Part shown: piece after piece, positions 53,395 to 64,000 of the stretch
How positions within the stretch are numbered: position 1 is the first letter of the stretch
Layout of the letters: every line of letters starts with the position of its first letter
Assembly (NCBI RefSeq): GCF_003063475.1
Contig: NZ_NESP01000001.1
Span: 2,790,001-2,854,000, forward strand
Direction: 5' to 3'
DNA length: 64,000 nt
Source of the DNA: Limnohabitans curvus
Lineage (GTDB): Bacteria; Pseudomonadota; Gammaproteobacteria; Burkholderiales; Burkholderiaceae_C
Notes under the pieces: generated by a model
Databases searched by the model: none
Told to the model about the DNA's origin: nothing
Seen by the model: only the letters and a program-made list of their open reading frames with translations
Made by a program: the position numbers and the translations under genes

Positions 53395-53427
53395 TAAAAA
53401 AACCGCAGTCTAAGCTGCGGTTTTTTT
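53395..53427. terminator. Bidirectional terminator between rlhA and purL
   Basis: AACCGCAG/CTGCGGTT with the loop TCTAAG is flanked by an A-run on the left and a T-run on the right, and serves both convergent genes. Confidence 0.92.
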
Positions 53428-53445
53428 ATGCGTGAAGCAGATGAA

Positions 53446-56400
53446 TTAACCCACCCACTTGCGCGCATTACGCCACATGCGCATCCAAGGGCTGAACGCA
53501 TCCACACCGCCCGAAGCCGCCAAGTCGGTCCAGCTCATTTGCACGTTGCGGAACACACGCTCGGGGTGCGGCATCATGGCGGTGAAGCGGCCGTCTGCGG
53601 TGGTGACCGACGTCAAGCCACCGGCACTGCCGTTGGGGTTGAGCGGATAGGCTTCAGTCGCTGCACCGTGGTTGTCCACAAAGCGCATGGCTGGCAAGGC
53701 TTTGGCGGCATTGCCGCGTTGGCTGAAGTTGGCAAAGCCTTCGCCGTGCGCCACGGCAATCGGCAAGCGTGCGCCTGCCATGCCTGCGAAGAACAGTGAC
53801 GGTGATTCCAACACTTCCACCATGCTCAAACGCGCTTCAAAGCGCTCGCTTTGGTTGGTGGTGAAGCGCGGCCAGTGTTCAGCGCCAGGGATGATGTCGG
53901 CCAACTCAGCAAACATTTGGCAGCCGTTGCACACGCCCAAACCGAAGGTGTCGGTGCGTGCAAAAAATGCCTGCATTTGCTCCGACAAAACGGGGTTGAA
54001 GGTGATGCTGCGCGCCCAACCAATGCCAGCACCCAAGGTGTCGCCGTAGCTGAAGCCACCGCAAGCCACCAAACCTTTGAAGTCTTGCAACTTAGCGCGA
54101 CCGGTTTGCAGGTCGGTCATGTGCACGTCGTAGGCATCAAAACCTGCTTCTGCAAACGCATAGGCCATCTCGATGTGTGAGTTCACGCCCTGCTCTCGCA
54201 GCACGGCCACTTTGGGTTTGGCGGCCACGTTGATGAAGGGGGCGGCTACGTTGTCGGTGATACCGAAGGGCAAATGCACATGCATGCCGGGGTCGGTGGG
54301 GTTGCCCGCTGCGGCGTGTTCGGCGTCAGCACACGCGGGGTTGTCGCGCTGTTGGCAAATCTTCCAGCTCACGCTGTCCCACACTTGGTGCAGGTCGGCC
54401 AGCTTGGCGGTGAACACTTCTTTGGTGTCACGCCACACGCTGATGGCGCCTTTGCCATGCTCCAACGCAGCCGATGCGGGACGTGTTTTGCCCACAAAGT
54501 GGCTGTGCTTGGACAGGCCATGCTCACGCAAGGTTTGCATCACCTCGTTGCGCTCAGACGTGCGCACTTGCAGCACCACGCCCAACTCTTCGTTGAACAA
54601 GGCTTGCAACGTCAGCTCTTCACGACGTGCGCTCACCTGTGAGGCCCAGTTTTTGGTGTCGCCATACTCAGCGCGGCTGTCGTGGATGCCGTCGCCTTCG
54701 GTGATGAGCATGTCCACATTCAGTGCCACACCCACTTGGCCTGCAAAAGCCATCTCGCACACGGCGGCCATCAGGCCACCGTCGCTGCGGTCGTGGTACG
54801 CCAAGATCTTGCCTTGTGCGCGCAAAGCGTTCACAGCATTGACGAGCTTGACCAAGTCTTGTGCATCGTCGAGGTCGGGCACTTGGTCGCCTGCTTGATT
54901 CAGCACTTGGCCCAAGATGCTGCCCGCCATGCGGCGCTTGCCCTCGCCCAACTGCACCAACACCAAGGTAGTGTCTTCGGTGTTGTTGAGCTGCGGCGTG
55001 AGCGTGCCGCGCACATCGGCGATGGATGCAAACGCGCTGATGATCAAGCTCACTGGCGAGGTGACTTTTTTGGTTTCGCCGTTTTCGCTCCATTGCGTGC
55101 GCATGGACAAACTGTCTTTGCCCACGGGGATGGAAATGCCCAAGGCGGGGCACAGCTCCAAGCCCACAGCTTTGACGGTGTCGTACAAGGCCGCGTCTTC
55201 ACCTGGCTCACCGCAAGCGGCCATCCAGTTGGCGCTGAGTTTGACGCGGGGCAACTCAAACGGTGCCGCCAACAAGTTCGTGATGGCTTCAGCCACAGCC
55301 ATGCGGCCAGAGGCGGGTGCGTCGAGCGACGCGAGCGGTGTGCGCTCGCCCATGCTCATGGCTTCGCCAGCGAAGCTTTGGTAGTCCGCCAAAGTCACGG
55401 CCACGTCAGCCACCGGCACTTGCCATGGACCCACCATTTGGTCGCGGTGCGTCAGGCCACCCACGGCACGGTCGCCAATGGTGATGAGAAAACGTTTACT
55501 GGCCACAGTGGGGTGACTCAGCACGTTGATGACAGCTTCTTGCAAGCTCACACCTGTGAGGTCCATGGGGGTGCTTGTGCGCTCAACGCGTGTGACGTCG
55601 CGGTGCATCTTGGGTGGTTTGCCCAGCAGCACGTTCATGGGCATGTCAACCGCAGCCCCCGCTTCGTGTGGTTCGCTGCCACCCGAAGGGGCGCTTACAT
55701 GGTGTGCCAGCGCCGCATCTTCATTGGCAACGGTCAGGTGACGCTCTTCAGTCGCCACACCCACCACCGCAAACGGGCAACGCTCGCGCTCGCAGAAGGC
55801 TTTGAATTGTTCAAGTGACTCTGGCGCAATCGCCATCACGTAGCGCTCTTGGCTTTCGTTTGACCAAATTTCTTTGGGGGCCAAGCCCGATTCTTCGAGC
55901 GGCACAGCGCGCAAATCAAAGCGTGCGCCACGGCCTGCGTCGTTGGTCAGCTCAGGGAATGCGTTGGACAAACCACCTGCGCCCACGTCGTGAATGGCGA
56001 GGATGGGGTTAGCCGCACCTTGCGCCCAGCAATGGTTGATCACCTCTTGCGCACGGCGCTCAATTTCGGGGTTGCCGCGTTGCACCGAGTCAAAGTCCAG
56101 TTCAGCCGCGTTGGTGCCGCTGGCCATCGAGCTGGCGGCGCTGCCACCCATGCCGATGCGCATGCCGGGGCCGCCGAGTTGAATCAACAAGCTGCCTGCG
56201 GGGAATTCGATCTTCTTGGTTTGTTCGCTGTCAATCACGCCCAAGCCACCCGCAATCATGATGGGCTTGTGGTAGCCGCGTGTCACGCCTGCCACGTCTT
56301 GCTCGTACTCGCGGAAGTAGCCGGTCAGGTTAGGACGGCCAAACTCGTTGTTGAACGCAGCGCCGCCCAAAGGGCCTTCCGTCATGATTTGCAAAGGGCT

Positions 56401-57489
56401 GGCCATGTGTGAGGGGCGGCCCAATTTGCTGTCCCACAGCTTAGACACGGTAAAGCCAGACATACCCGCCTTGGGCTTGGAGCCACGGCCCGTTGCGCCC
56501 TCATCGCGAATCTCGCCGCCATTGCCGGTGGAGGCACCTGGGTAAGGCGAAATGGCGGTGGGGTGGTTGTGGGTTTCGACCTTCATCAACACATGGTTGG
56601 TGGCGGATACTTTTTCGTACTGAGGCAGGTCTTTGCCATTGTTGGTGGCCAAAAAGCGTTCTACGGTGTGGCCTTCCATGATGGAGGCGTTGTCCGAATA
56701 CGCCACCACCGTGTATTGCGGGCTGGTTTTTTCGGTGTGGCGAATCATGCCAAACAGGCTGTGCGATTGCGCTTCGCCGTCAATGGTGAACTCGGCATTG
56801 AAAATCTTGTGGCGGCAGTGTTCGCTGTTGGCTTGCGCGAACATCATCAGCTCCACATCGGTGGGGTTGCGCTTGAGTTGGGTAAACGCGTTCACCAAAT
56901 ACGCAATCTCGTCCTCGGCCAAGGCCAAGCCCCAGCGCTTGTTGGCGTCTTGCAAAGCAGCTTCGCCGCCTTGGAGAACATCCACTTGCTCCATAGGCGC
57001 GGGGTGCAATTCGGTGAACAAACCCAGCGCCTCGTCGCGTGTGCGCATGACAGACTCGGTCATGCGGTCGTGCAACACATCGGCCACGCCCAGCAGTTGT
57101 TCGGGCGTGAGCGTGGCTTTGCTCAGCAAACCGTCTTTGAGCTGGATGTGGAACTCGGTGATGCGCTCTATGCGCTTGAGCTGCAATCCGCAGTTGTGTG
57201 CAATGTCGGTGGCCTTAGACGCCCATGGCGACACCGTGCCAAAACGTGGCGTGACTACCAGCAAGGTGCCTGCAGGCGCGGCGTGTGCGGGCTCGCCGTA
57301 AGTCAGCAAGGCGGCCAATGTTTGCTGCTGCGCGGCATCCAAAGTGGCCTCGGTCGCGGCCAAGTGCACAAAACGAGCACTCAGACCTTGGATTTGCGGG
57401 GAAATTGCCGCCAAACGGGGCAAGAGCTGTTGAACACGGAAATCGCTGAGGGCGTTGCCGCCTTCGAAAATGCTGATGTGCAGGGACAC
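53446..57489 (-). CDS. purL: Phosphoribosylformylglycinamidine synthase (large fused form)
   Basis: From the GTG at 57489 (AAGG upstream) the protein has 1347 residues, the single-chain PurL of beta/gammaproteobacteria. It has the PurS-like N-terminal region, two AIRS-type halves with [20 protein letters not shown] and the C-terminal glutaminase with [12 protein letters not shown] (nucleophilic Cys) and MPHPERV. It makes FGAM in purine synthesis. A reading opening at 57555 is longer but unconserved at its start. The gene is divergent from map and convergent with rlhA. Confidence 0.97.
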   Translation of the reverse strand: MSLHISIFEGGNALSDFRVQQLLPRLAAISPQIQGLSARFVHLAATEATLDAAQQQTLAALLTYGEPAHAAPAGTLLVVTPRFGTVSPWASKATDIAHNCGLQLKRIERITEFHIQLKDGLLSKATLTPEQLLGVADVLHDRMTESVMRTRDEALGLFTELHPAPMEQVDVLQGGEAALQDANKRWGLALAEDEIAYLVNAFTQLKRNPTDVELMMFAQANSEHCRHKIFNAEFTIDGEAQSHSLFGMIRHTEKTSPQYTVVAYSDNASIMEGHTVERFLATNNGKDLPQYEKVSATNHVLMKVETHNHPTAISPYPGASTGNGGEIRDEGATGRGSKPKAGMSGFTVSKLWDSKLGRPSHMASPLQIMTEGPLGGAAFNNEFGRPNLTGYFREYEQDVAGVTRGYHKPIMIAGGLGVIDSEQTKKIEFPAGSLLIQLGGPGMRIGMGGSAASSMASGTNAAELDFDSVQRGNPEIERRAQEVINHCWAQGAANPILAIHDVGAGGLSNAFPELTNDAGRGARFDLRAVPLEESGLAPKEIWSNESQERYVMAIAPESLEQFKAFCERERCPFAVVGVATEERHLTVANEDAALAHHVSAPSGGSEPHEAGAAVDMPMNVLLGKPPKMHRDVTRVERTSTPMDLTGVSLQEAVINVLSHPTVASKRFLITIGDRAVGGLTHRDQMVGPWQVPVADVAVTLADYQSFAGEAMSMGERTPLASLDAPASGRMAVAEAITNLLAAPFELPRVKLSANWMAACGEPGEDAALYDTVKAVGLELCPALGISIPVGKDSLSMRTQWSENGETKKVTSPVSLIISAFASIADVRGTLTPQLNNTEDTTLVLVQLGEGKRRMAGSILGQVLNQAGDQVPDLDDAQDLVKLVNAVNALRAQGKILAYHDRSDGGLMAAVCEMAFAGQVGVALNVDMLITEGDGIHDSRAEYGDTKNWASQVSARREELTLQALFNEELGVVLQVRTSERNEVMQTLREHGLSKHSHFVGKTRPASAALEHGKGAISVWRDTKEVFTAKLADLHQVWDSVSWKICQQRDNPACADAEHAAAGNPTDPGMHVHLPFGITDNVAAPFINVAAKPKVAVLREQGVNSHIEMAYAFAEAGFDAYDVHMTDLQTGRAKLQDFKGLVACGGFSYGDTLGAGIGWARSITFNPVLSEQMQAFFARTDTFGLGVCNGCQMFAELADIIPGAEHWPRFTTNQSERFEARLSMVEVLESPSLFFAGMAGARLPIAVAHGEGFANFSQRGNAAKALPAMRFVDNHGAATEAYPLNPNGSAGGLTSVTTADGRFTAMMPHPERVFRNVQMSWTDLAASGGVDAFSPWMRMWRNARKWVG

Positions 57490-57602
57490 GAGGGAGCCTT
57501 GAGAAAAAGACGGAAATCGAATCGAGCCGGGCCGCTGACTGGGGCTGGTCGGCAAAGGCTAGATTTTACGTGCCGAACGAGGGTGTTTTGTACACAATAT
57601 CT

Positions 57603-57639
57603 CTGTCAATGACAGGTGTTTTGCGACGGATGGGATAAT
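57603..57639 (+). promoter_or_regulatory. Palindrome and likely promoter of map
   Basis: A perfect palindrome CTGTCA-A-TGACAG (57603-57615) overlaps ATGACA, a possible -35 box. A -10-like GATAAT (57634-57639) follows 19 bp later. The ATG of map is only 8 bases beyond it, so the transcript would be leaderless or nearly so. No Shine-Dalgarno is present. Confidence 0.5.
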
Positions 57640-57646
57640 CTAGCCC

Positions 57647-58459
57647 ATGACCATTTCCATCAAAGACGCCCAAGGCGCACAAGGCATGCGTATCGCGGGC
57701 AAACTGGCCTCCGAAGTTCTCGATTTCATTACCCCGCACGTGGTGCCGGGCGTGACGACCAACCAGCTCGACAAACTGTGCTACGACTACATCACCGAAG
57801 TCCAAAAGGCCATTCCCGCCCCGCTGAACTACAACCCCAGCGGTGACAACCCCTACCCCAAATCCATCTGCACCTCGATCAATCATCAGGTGTGCCATGG
57901 CATTCCCAATGACAAGCCGCTCAAAAAGGGCGACACGGTCAACATCGACATCACCGTCATCAAAGACGGTTGGCATGGCGACACCAGCCGTATGTTCTTG
58001 GTGGGCGAAACGTCTATCGCGGCTAAGCGTTTGTCTAAGTTGACTTACGAAGCCATGTGGCATGGCATCGTCAAGGTCAAGCCTGGCGCACGTTTGGGCG
58101 ACATTGGTTTTGCGATTCAACGCTTTGCCGAGAGCCACGGCTTTTCGGTGGTACGCGAGTTTTGCGGCCACGGCATTGGCCAGGTGTTCCACGAAGAGCC
58201 ACAAGTGCTGCACTACGGCAAAGCGGGCACAGGCGAAACACTACAAGAAGGTATGACCTTCACCATCGAGCCCATGATCAACGCGGGCAAGAAAGACATC
58301 AAAGAGTTGGGCGACGGCTGGACCATCGTCACGCGCGACCACTCGTTGTCGGCCCAGTGGGAGCACACCATCCTCGTCACGCCCACCGGCTACGAGGTGT
58401 TGACCCTCTCTGAAGGCAGCCCTGCCCTGCCCGACTTTGTGACCACCACCTGCTGTTAA
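57647..58459 (+). CDS. map: Methionine aminopeptidase type I
   Basis: The 270-residue pita-bread protein has the expected residues: His84 in HGIPND, Asp101 in DITVIKDG, Asp112 in GDTSRMF, the His in FCGHGIG and Glu in MTFTIEPM. It removes N-terminal Met from new proteins. The gene lies immediately upstream of glnD; in many Burkholderiales the rpsB-tsf cluster is near map, but that is not in this window. Confidence 0.97.
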   Translation: MTISIKDAQGAQGMRIAGKLASEVLDFITPHVVPGVTTNQLDKLCYDYITEVQKAIPAPLNYNPSGDNPYPKSICTSINHQVCHGIPNDKPLKKGDTVNIDITVIKDGWHGDTSRMFLVGETSIAAKRLSKLTYEAMWHGIVKVKPGARLGDIGFAIQRFAESHGFSVVREFCGHGIGQVFHEEPQVLHYGKAGTGETLQEGMTFTIEPMINAGKKDIKELGDGWTIVTRDHSLSAQWEHTILVTPTGYEVLTLSEGSPALPDFVTTTCC

Positions 58460-58470
58460 GCACCCCTGCG

Positions 58471-61068
58471 ATGAACGCCTTGGCCAACCTTTACCGAAAG
58501 GACAAGGCGGCATTGCTGCTGGCCGCGTCCAGCTCGACCACCCCACGTAGCGTGAAGACGCTGCTGCACAAGCTGTGCAGCATGACCGACGACACCCTGC
58601 GCACGCTGTGGGACGCTGCTGGTTTTGACAACGGCATGTGCTTGGCCGCAGTGGGCGGCTATGGCCGTGGCGAGTTGTACCCCTACTCAGACGTGGATGT
58701 GCTGCTGCTCATGCCCGATGGCACCTCGCCCGAGAAGGACGACGCCCTCAAGGCACAAATTGAAAAGTTCATCGGCAGCTGCTGGGACACGGGCCTAGAA
58801 ATTGGCTCCAGCGTGCGCACCGTGACCGAGTGCGTGCAAGAAGCTTCGACGGACATCACGGTGCAAACCTCGTTGTTGGAAGCGCGCTTTTTGGTGGGCA
58901 GCGTCAAGCTGTTCAAAACCTTCCAAAAACACTACGCCATTGCACTCGACCCCAAAGCGTTCTTCGTGGCCAAAACCGCCGAGATGCGCCAACGCCATGC
59001 CAAGTTTGAAAACACGCCCTACTCGTTGGAGCCCAACTGCAAAGAGTCGCCCGGCGGTCTGCGCGACTTGCAAGTGGTGCTGTGGGTGGCCAAAGCTGCG
59101 GGCCTAGGCACGAGCTGGGAAAACTTGGGCCGCAAAGGGCTGGCCACCGAGTTTGAAGTCAAGCAGCTCAAGCGCAACGAAGACGCACTGGCGCTCATTC
59201 GCACCCGCTTGCACCTTGCCGCCAAACGCCGTGAAGACCGCTTGGTGTTTGACTTGCAACATGCCGTGGCCCAAAGTTTGGGCCTAGGCGTGGAAGAAGA
59301 CGGCACGCTCAACGCACGCGCGGCCAGCGAAGCGTTGATGAAGCGCTATTACTGGGCGGCCAAAGCGGTCACGCAGCTGAACCAAATTTTGTTGCTAAAC
59401 ATCGAAGAGCGCTTGAACGGCAACACCCAAGTGCTGCACCCCATCAACGAACGCTTCGCCGACAAGGCGGGCATGTTGGAGGTGACCAGCGACGATGTGT
59501 ATGTGAACAACCCCCACGCGATTTTGGAAACCTTCTGGTTGTACGAATCCACCGTGGGCATCAGCGGCCTGTCGGCCCGCACCCTGCGCGCGCTCTACAA
59601 CGCACGCAGCTTGATGGATGGCAAGTTCCGCGCTGACCCAGCCAACCGCGAGATGTTCATGCGCATCTTGCAGGCGCCCAGCGGTATGACGCATGCCGTG
59701 CGTTTGATGAACCAAACCTCGGTGCTAGGCCGTTACCTGTGGCCCTTCCGCCGCATCGTGGGCCAAATGCAGCATGACCTGTTCCACGTCTACACCGTGG
59801 ACCAACACATCTTGATGGTGCTGCGCAATGTGCGACGCTTCTTCATGGCCGAACATGCGCATGAATACCCGTTTTGCTCGCAACTCGCCGCGGGTTGGGA
59901 CAAGCCTTGGATTTTGTACGCCGCTGCGTTGTTCCACGACATCGCCAAAGGCCGTGGCGGCGACCACTCGCAGCTGGGCCGCGGTGAAGTGCGCAAATTT
60001 GCACGCGACCATGCTTTGAGCAAAGACGACGCCAAGCTGATTGAGTTCTTGGTGGGCGAACACTTGACCATGAGCAACGTCGCCCAAAAACAAGACTTGA
60101 GCGACCCCGATGTGATTCAAGCCTTCGCCAAACGCGTGGGCAACGAGCGCAACCTCACCGCCTTGTACCTGCTGACCGTAGCCGACATTCGCGGCACCAG
60201 CCCCAAAGTGTGGAATGCGTGGAAAGGCAAGCTGCTCGAAGACTTGTACCGCTACACCGCCCGCGCTTTGGGTGGTCGTGCGCCTGATGCAGCCGCTGAA
60301 GTTGAGATTCGTAAAACCGAAGCCCTCACCATGCTCGCGCTCTACGCGCTGCCGTTTGAGGCCCACAAAGACTTGTGGGCCACTTTGGACGTGGGCTACT
60401 TCATGCGCCACGACGCCGCAGACATTGCATGGCACACACGCCAGCTTTCGCGCAGCCTGTCGATTGCCAAAGCCCAAAACAAGCCCATGGACGTGACCGT
60501 GCGTGCGCGCTTGTCCCCCGTGGGTGAAGGCTTGCAGGTGATGGTGTATTCGCCTGACCAGCCCGATTTGTTTGCCCGCATCTGCGGCTACTTTGACCAA
60601 GCAGGCTTCAACATTTGGGACGCCAAAGTACACACCGCCACCAACGGCTACGCGCTGGACACCTTCCAAGTGGTGAGCAGCCATTTTGAAGAGCACTACC
60701 GTAACCTCATCAACATGGTGGAAACCGGCTTGACCGACACCATCGTGCAAGCCAAACCACTGCCCACCGTTGGCAAAGGGCGCGTGTCACGGCGCGTCAA
60801 GAGCTTCCCCATCGCACCGCGTGTGACCTTGCAGCCCGACGAGCGCGCTCAGAAGTGGCTGCTGAGCATCTCGGCCAGCGACCGCGTGGGCTTGCTCTAT
60901 AGCGTGGCGCGTGTATTGGCCAACCACAAAGTGAACTTGTTGCTGGCCAAAATCAGCACCTTGGGTGAGCGCGTGGAAGACACCTTCTTGATTGACGGCG
61001 CGGCTTTGCAGCAAAACAGAGCGCAGCTGGAGATTGAGACTGAGTTGCTTGCCGCGTTGCAGGCTTGA
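58471..61068 (+). CDS. glnD: Bifunctional uridylyltransferase/uridylyl-removing enzyme GlnD
   Basis: The 865-residue protein has the nucleotidyltransferase site [17 protein letters not shown] (residues 62-78, Asp75 and Asp77), a GlnD-type helical domain, the HD motif [12 protein letters not shown] near residue 490 and two C-terminal ACT domains ([37 protein letters not shown]). It senses glutamine and modifies PII proteins. It starts 11 bp after map. The TA pair follows 64 bp downstream. Confidence 0.97.
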   Translation: MNALANLYRKDKAALLLAASSSTTPRSVKTLLHKLCSMTDDTLRTLWDAAGFDNGMCLAAVGGYGRGELYPYSDVDVLLLMPDGTSPEKDDALKAQIEKFIGSCWDTGLEIGSSVRTVTECVQEASTDITVQTSLLEARFLVGSVKLFKTFQKHYAIALDPKAFFVAKTAEMRQRHAKFENTPYSLEPNCKESPGGLRDLQVVLWVAKAAGLGTSWENLGRKGLATEFEVKQLKRNEDALALIRTRLHLAAKRREDRLVFDLQHAVAQSLGLGVEEDGTLNARAASEALMKRYYWAAKAVTQLNQILLLNIEERLNGNTQVLHPINERFADKAGMLEVTSDDVYVNNPHAILETFWLYESTVGISGLSARTLRALYNARSLMDGKFRADPANREMFMRILQAPSGMTHAVRLMNQTSVLGRYLWPFRRIVGQMQHDLFHVYTVDQHILMVLRNVRRFFMAEHAHEYPFCSQLAAGWDKPWILYAAALFHDIAKGRGGDHSQLGRGEVRKFARDHALSKDDAKLIEFLVGEHLTMSNVAQKQDLSDPDVIQAFAKRVGNERNLTALYLLTVADIRGTSPKVWNAWKGKLLEDLYRYTARALGGRAPDAAAEVEIRKTEALTMLALYALPFEAHKDLWATLDVGYFMRHDAADIAWHTRQLSRSLSIAKAQNKPMDVTVRARLSPVGEGLQVMVYSPDQPDLFARICGYFDQAGFNIWDAKVHTATNGYALDTFQVVSSHFEEHYRNLINMVETGLTDTIVQAKPLPTVGKGRVSRRVKSFPIAPRVTLQPDERAQKWLLSISASDRVGLLYSVARVLANHKVNLLLAKISTLGERVEDTFLIDGAALQQNRAQLEIETELLAALQA

Positions 61069-61088
61069 TTTTGAATTGACGAAAAACC

Positions 61089-61110
61089 ATATTCGGTCTA
61101 TATTTGGTCT
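61089..61110 (+). promoter_or_regulatory. Tandem 11-bp operator-like repeat of the TA module
   Basis: ATATTCGGTCT (61089-61099) is directly followed by ATATTTGGTCT (61100-61110), one mismatch apart. They lie 22 bp upstream of the antitoxin start and contain a TATATT-like -10. Tandem sites are typical for the autorepression of antitoxin-toxin complexes. Confidence 0.7.
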
Positions 61111-61132
61111 GAATTAACTTTTTAGGCCTGCT

Positions 61133-61393
61133 ATGTCTCTCGCTCAACAAATCAAGCCCATCTCATATCTCAAGTCACACGCTGCCGAAATCATCAAAGA
61201 TTTCGCAACCAACCCTCAACCGCTCATCATCACGCAAAACGGTGAAGCCAAGATGGTTGTGCTTGATATTCAGGCTTATGAGCAACAACAAGAAACCATG
61301 GCCTTGCTCAAGCTCATTGCGATGGGAAACAAAGAACTCGCCCAAGGTCAGTATCAAGAGGCAGATACATTTTTCAATGCGATGAATGATTGA
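61133..61393 (+). CDS. Type II antitoxin, Phd/YefM family
   Basis: The 86-residue acidic protein starts SLAQQIKPISYLKSHAAEII and contains PLIITQNGEAKMVVLDIQAYE, the dimer and DNA-binding fold of Phd/YefM antitoxins, with a flexible C-terminus that would wrap the toxin. The stop overlaps the TTG alternative start of the toxin. It likely represses its own promoter through the 61089-61110 repeats. Confidence 0.9.
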   Translation: MSLAQQIKPISYLKSHAAEIIKDFATNPQPLIITQNGEAKMVVLDIQAYEQQQETMALLKLIAMGNKELAQGQYQEADTFFNAMND

Positions 61394-61395
61394 AC

Positions 61396-61728
61396 ATGGG
61401 ACAAGCGCGAAAAGCGGTTGTCCTTCAATCCGCACAAATTGACTACCGAAAAATCAAAAATTATGTGGCTCATAAATTTGGGGCTCAAACATGGGCAGCC
61501 ATCAACAGCGAATGGCAAACCAAAATCAATAAGCTCGCAGCAGACCCAAACTTAGGCACCAACATTCCCGAACTTAACGGTACTGGTTTTACAGGATTCA
61601 AGAAATATCAGTACAAAAACGCTTACGTGGTTTATCACCACTCCGCAGAGCTTCTAACCATTTATATGTTTATTCCAAGCATGCGTGATTTCCGCCAGCA
61701 TTTGATGGAACGACTACTAGACGCTTAA
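61396..61728 (+). CDS. Type II toxin, RelE/ParE family
   Basis: From ATG 61396 the basic protein has 110 residues with the ParE/RelE fold: [61 protein letters not shown] and the C-terminal [12 protein letters not shown]. ParE toxins block gyrase; RelE toxins cut mRNA. The C-terminal basic residues would decide, and are compatible with either. A TTG at 61390 is an alternative start. Its stop overlaps the stop of the convergent def. Confidence 0.88.
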   Translation: MGQARKAVVLQSAQIDYRKIKNYVAHKFGAQTWAAINSEWQTKINKLAADPNLGTNIPELNGTGFTGFKKYQYKNAYVVYHHSAELLTIYMFIPSMRDFRQHLMERLLDA

Positions 61729-62261
61729 TCGTCCGCGTCATCCAGCCCTGGAAACAATACATCGGTATAGCCAAAGCGCGAGAAGTCGCGCACACGCATG
61801 GGGTACAGCATGCCAATGAGGTGGTCGCACTCGTGTTGCACCACCCGCGCATGAAACCCGTCCACCGTGCGGTCAATCGGCTGACCTTTTTCATCAAAGC
61901 CTTGGTAGCGCAAACGCTTGAAACGCGGCACCACACCACGCAAGCCTGGCACAGACAAGCAGCCTTCCCAACCCTCTTCTTCCTCATCGCCAATGGGTGT
62001 GAGCACAGGGTTAATCAGCACGGTGTATGGCACCACAGGGGCTTCGGGGTAACGCGGGTTGACCTCGCCCGAGCCAAACACCACCACTTGCAAGTCCACA
62101 CCAATTTGTGGCGCGGCTAGGCCAGCGCCATTGGCGGCCAGCATGGTGTCGTCTAGGTCTTTGAGCAATGCGTGCAGCTCGGGTGTGTTGAAGGCTGTCA
62201 TGGGCTGTGCCACGCGCAGCAGTCGCTCGTCACCCATTTTCAAAATGTCACGGACGGTCAT
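61725..62261 (-). CDS. def: Peptide deformylase
   Basis: The 178-residue metalloprotease has motif 1 [10 protein letters not shown], motif 2 EGCLSVPG with Cys101 and motif 3 HECDH (His143, Glu144, His147). It removes the formyl group from new proteins. An extension [10 protein letters not shown] before motif 2 is acidic but within family range. It follows ligA by 9 bp; the toxin gene converges onto its end. Many genomes have a second def beside fmt. Confidence 0.96.
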   Translation of the reverse strand: MTVRDILKMGDERLLRVAQPMTAFNTPELHALLKDLDDTMLAANGAGLAAPQIGVDLQVVVFGSGEVNPRYPEAPVVPYTVLINPVLTPIGDEEEEGWEGCLSVPGLRGVVPRFKRLRYQGFDEKGQPIDRTVDGFHARVVQHECDHLIGMLYPMRVRDFSRFGYTDVLFPGLDDADD

Positions 62262-62270
62262 GTCGTGTCC

Positions 62271-64000
<1,730 letters not shown>

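Overview
The window looks like a chromosomal segment of a betaproteobacterium of the order Burkholderiales, most likely a freshwater Comamonadaceae (Limnohabitans/Rhodoferax-like). The reasons are several Bug/TTT-type periplasmic binding proteins, the mltG-tmk-holB-tatD order, the smpB/ratA/rnfH cluster, a czcCBA-type efflux operon with a PII-like protein, and a moderately GC-rich codon usage. This assignment is inference from gene content; no rRNA or tRNA gene was found to confirm it.

Layout. 0-4.3 kb: a leftward operon for an aromatic acid (Bug binding protein, MarR regulator, FAD hydroxylase, DUF2783, VOC protein, fumarylacetoacetase) with two strong palindromes at its promoter. 4.4-7.3 kb: a sulfatase coupled to a second Bug protein, with a divergent MarR regulator. 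7.4-12.1 kb: YgiQ radical SAM protein, smpB, ratA, rnfH and a DUF6352-like protein. 12.1-18.0 kb: a heavy-metal RND efflux operon. 18.2-21.4 kb: guaB and guaA. 21.4-26.3 kb: an AT-rich 4.9 kb island inserted at the 3' end of guaA. 26.4-30.1 kb: infA, a VOC protein, a paiB remnant, a tadA/hydrolase fusion, a methyltransferase, ldcA and a Bug-gene remnant. 30.1-36 kb: mltG-tmk-holB-tatD-ankyrin, ygfZ and an outer-membrane protein. 36-42 kb: hydrolases, patatin, tex and aqpZ. 42-47.7 kb: a fatty-acid beta-oxidation operon. 47.8-53.4 kb: selO-msrB-yciB-bolA-ppiC and rlhA. 53.4-64 kb: purL, map, glnD, a toxin-antitoxin pair, def and the start-truncated ligA.

The most unusual part is the guaA island. 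It begins with a tyrosine recombinase that lost its catalytic C-terminus at an IS3-family element. That IS has no target duplication, and an unrelated gene fragment lies on its far side, which suggests an IS-mediated deletion. The island also carries a small winged-helix regulator whose 5' end contains 21 perfect copies of a 5-bp repeat (GCTTG on the + strand). Gain or loss of one unit would frameshift the protein, so it is a candidate phase-variable switch. Repeats of the type AAGTTRCAC lie in front of the integrase and again beside the regulator and may be recombinase or regulator binding sites. A second, complete IS3-family element with a GTAC duplication sits at the right end. A repeat of the guaA terminal codons (GAGTGGGA) marks both island ends.

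Other points of interest are a TadA deaminase fused to a hydrolase-like domain without a visible nucleophile, two decayed genes (paiB, Bug), a PII-like gene in the metal-efflux operon, and a toxin-antitoxin pair with an exact tandem 11-bp operator-like repeat. Nearly all of the remaining window is ordinary housekeeping sequence.
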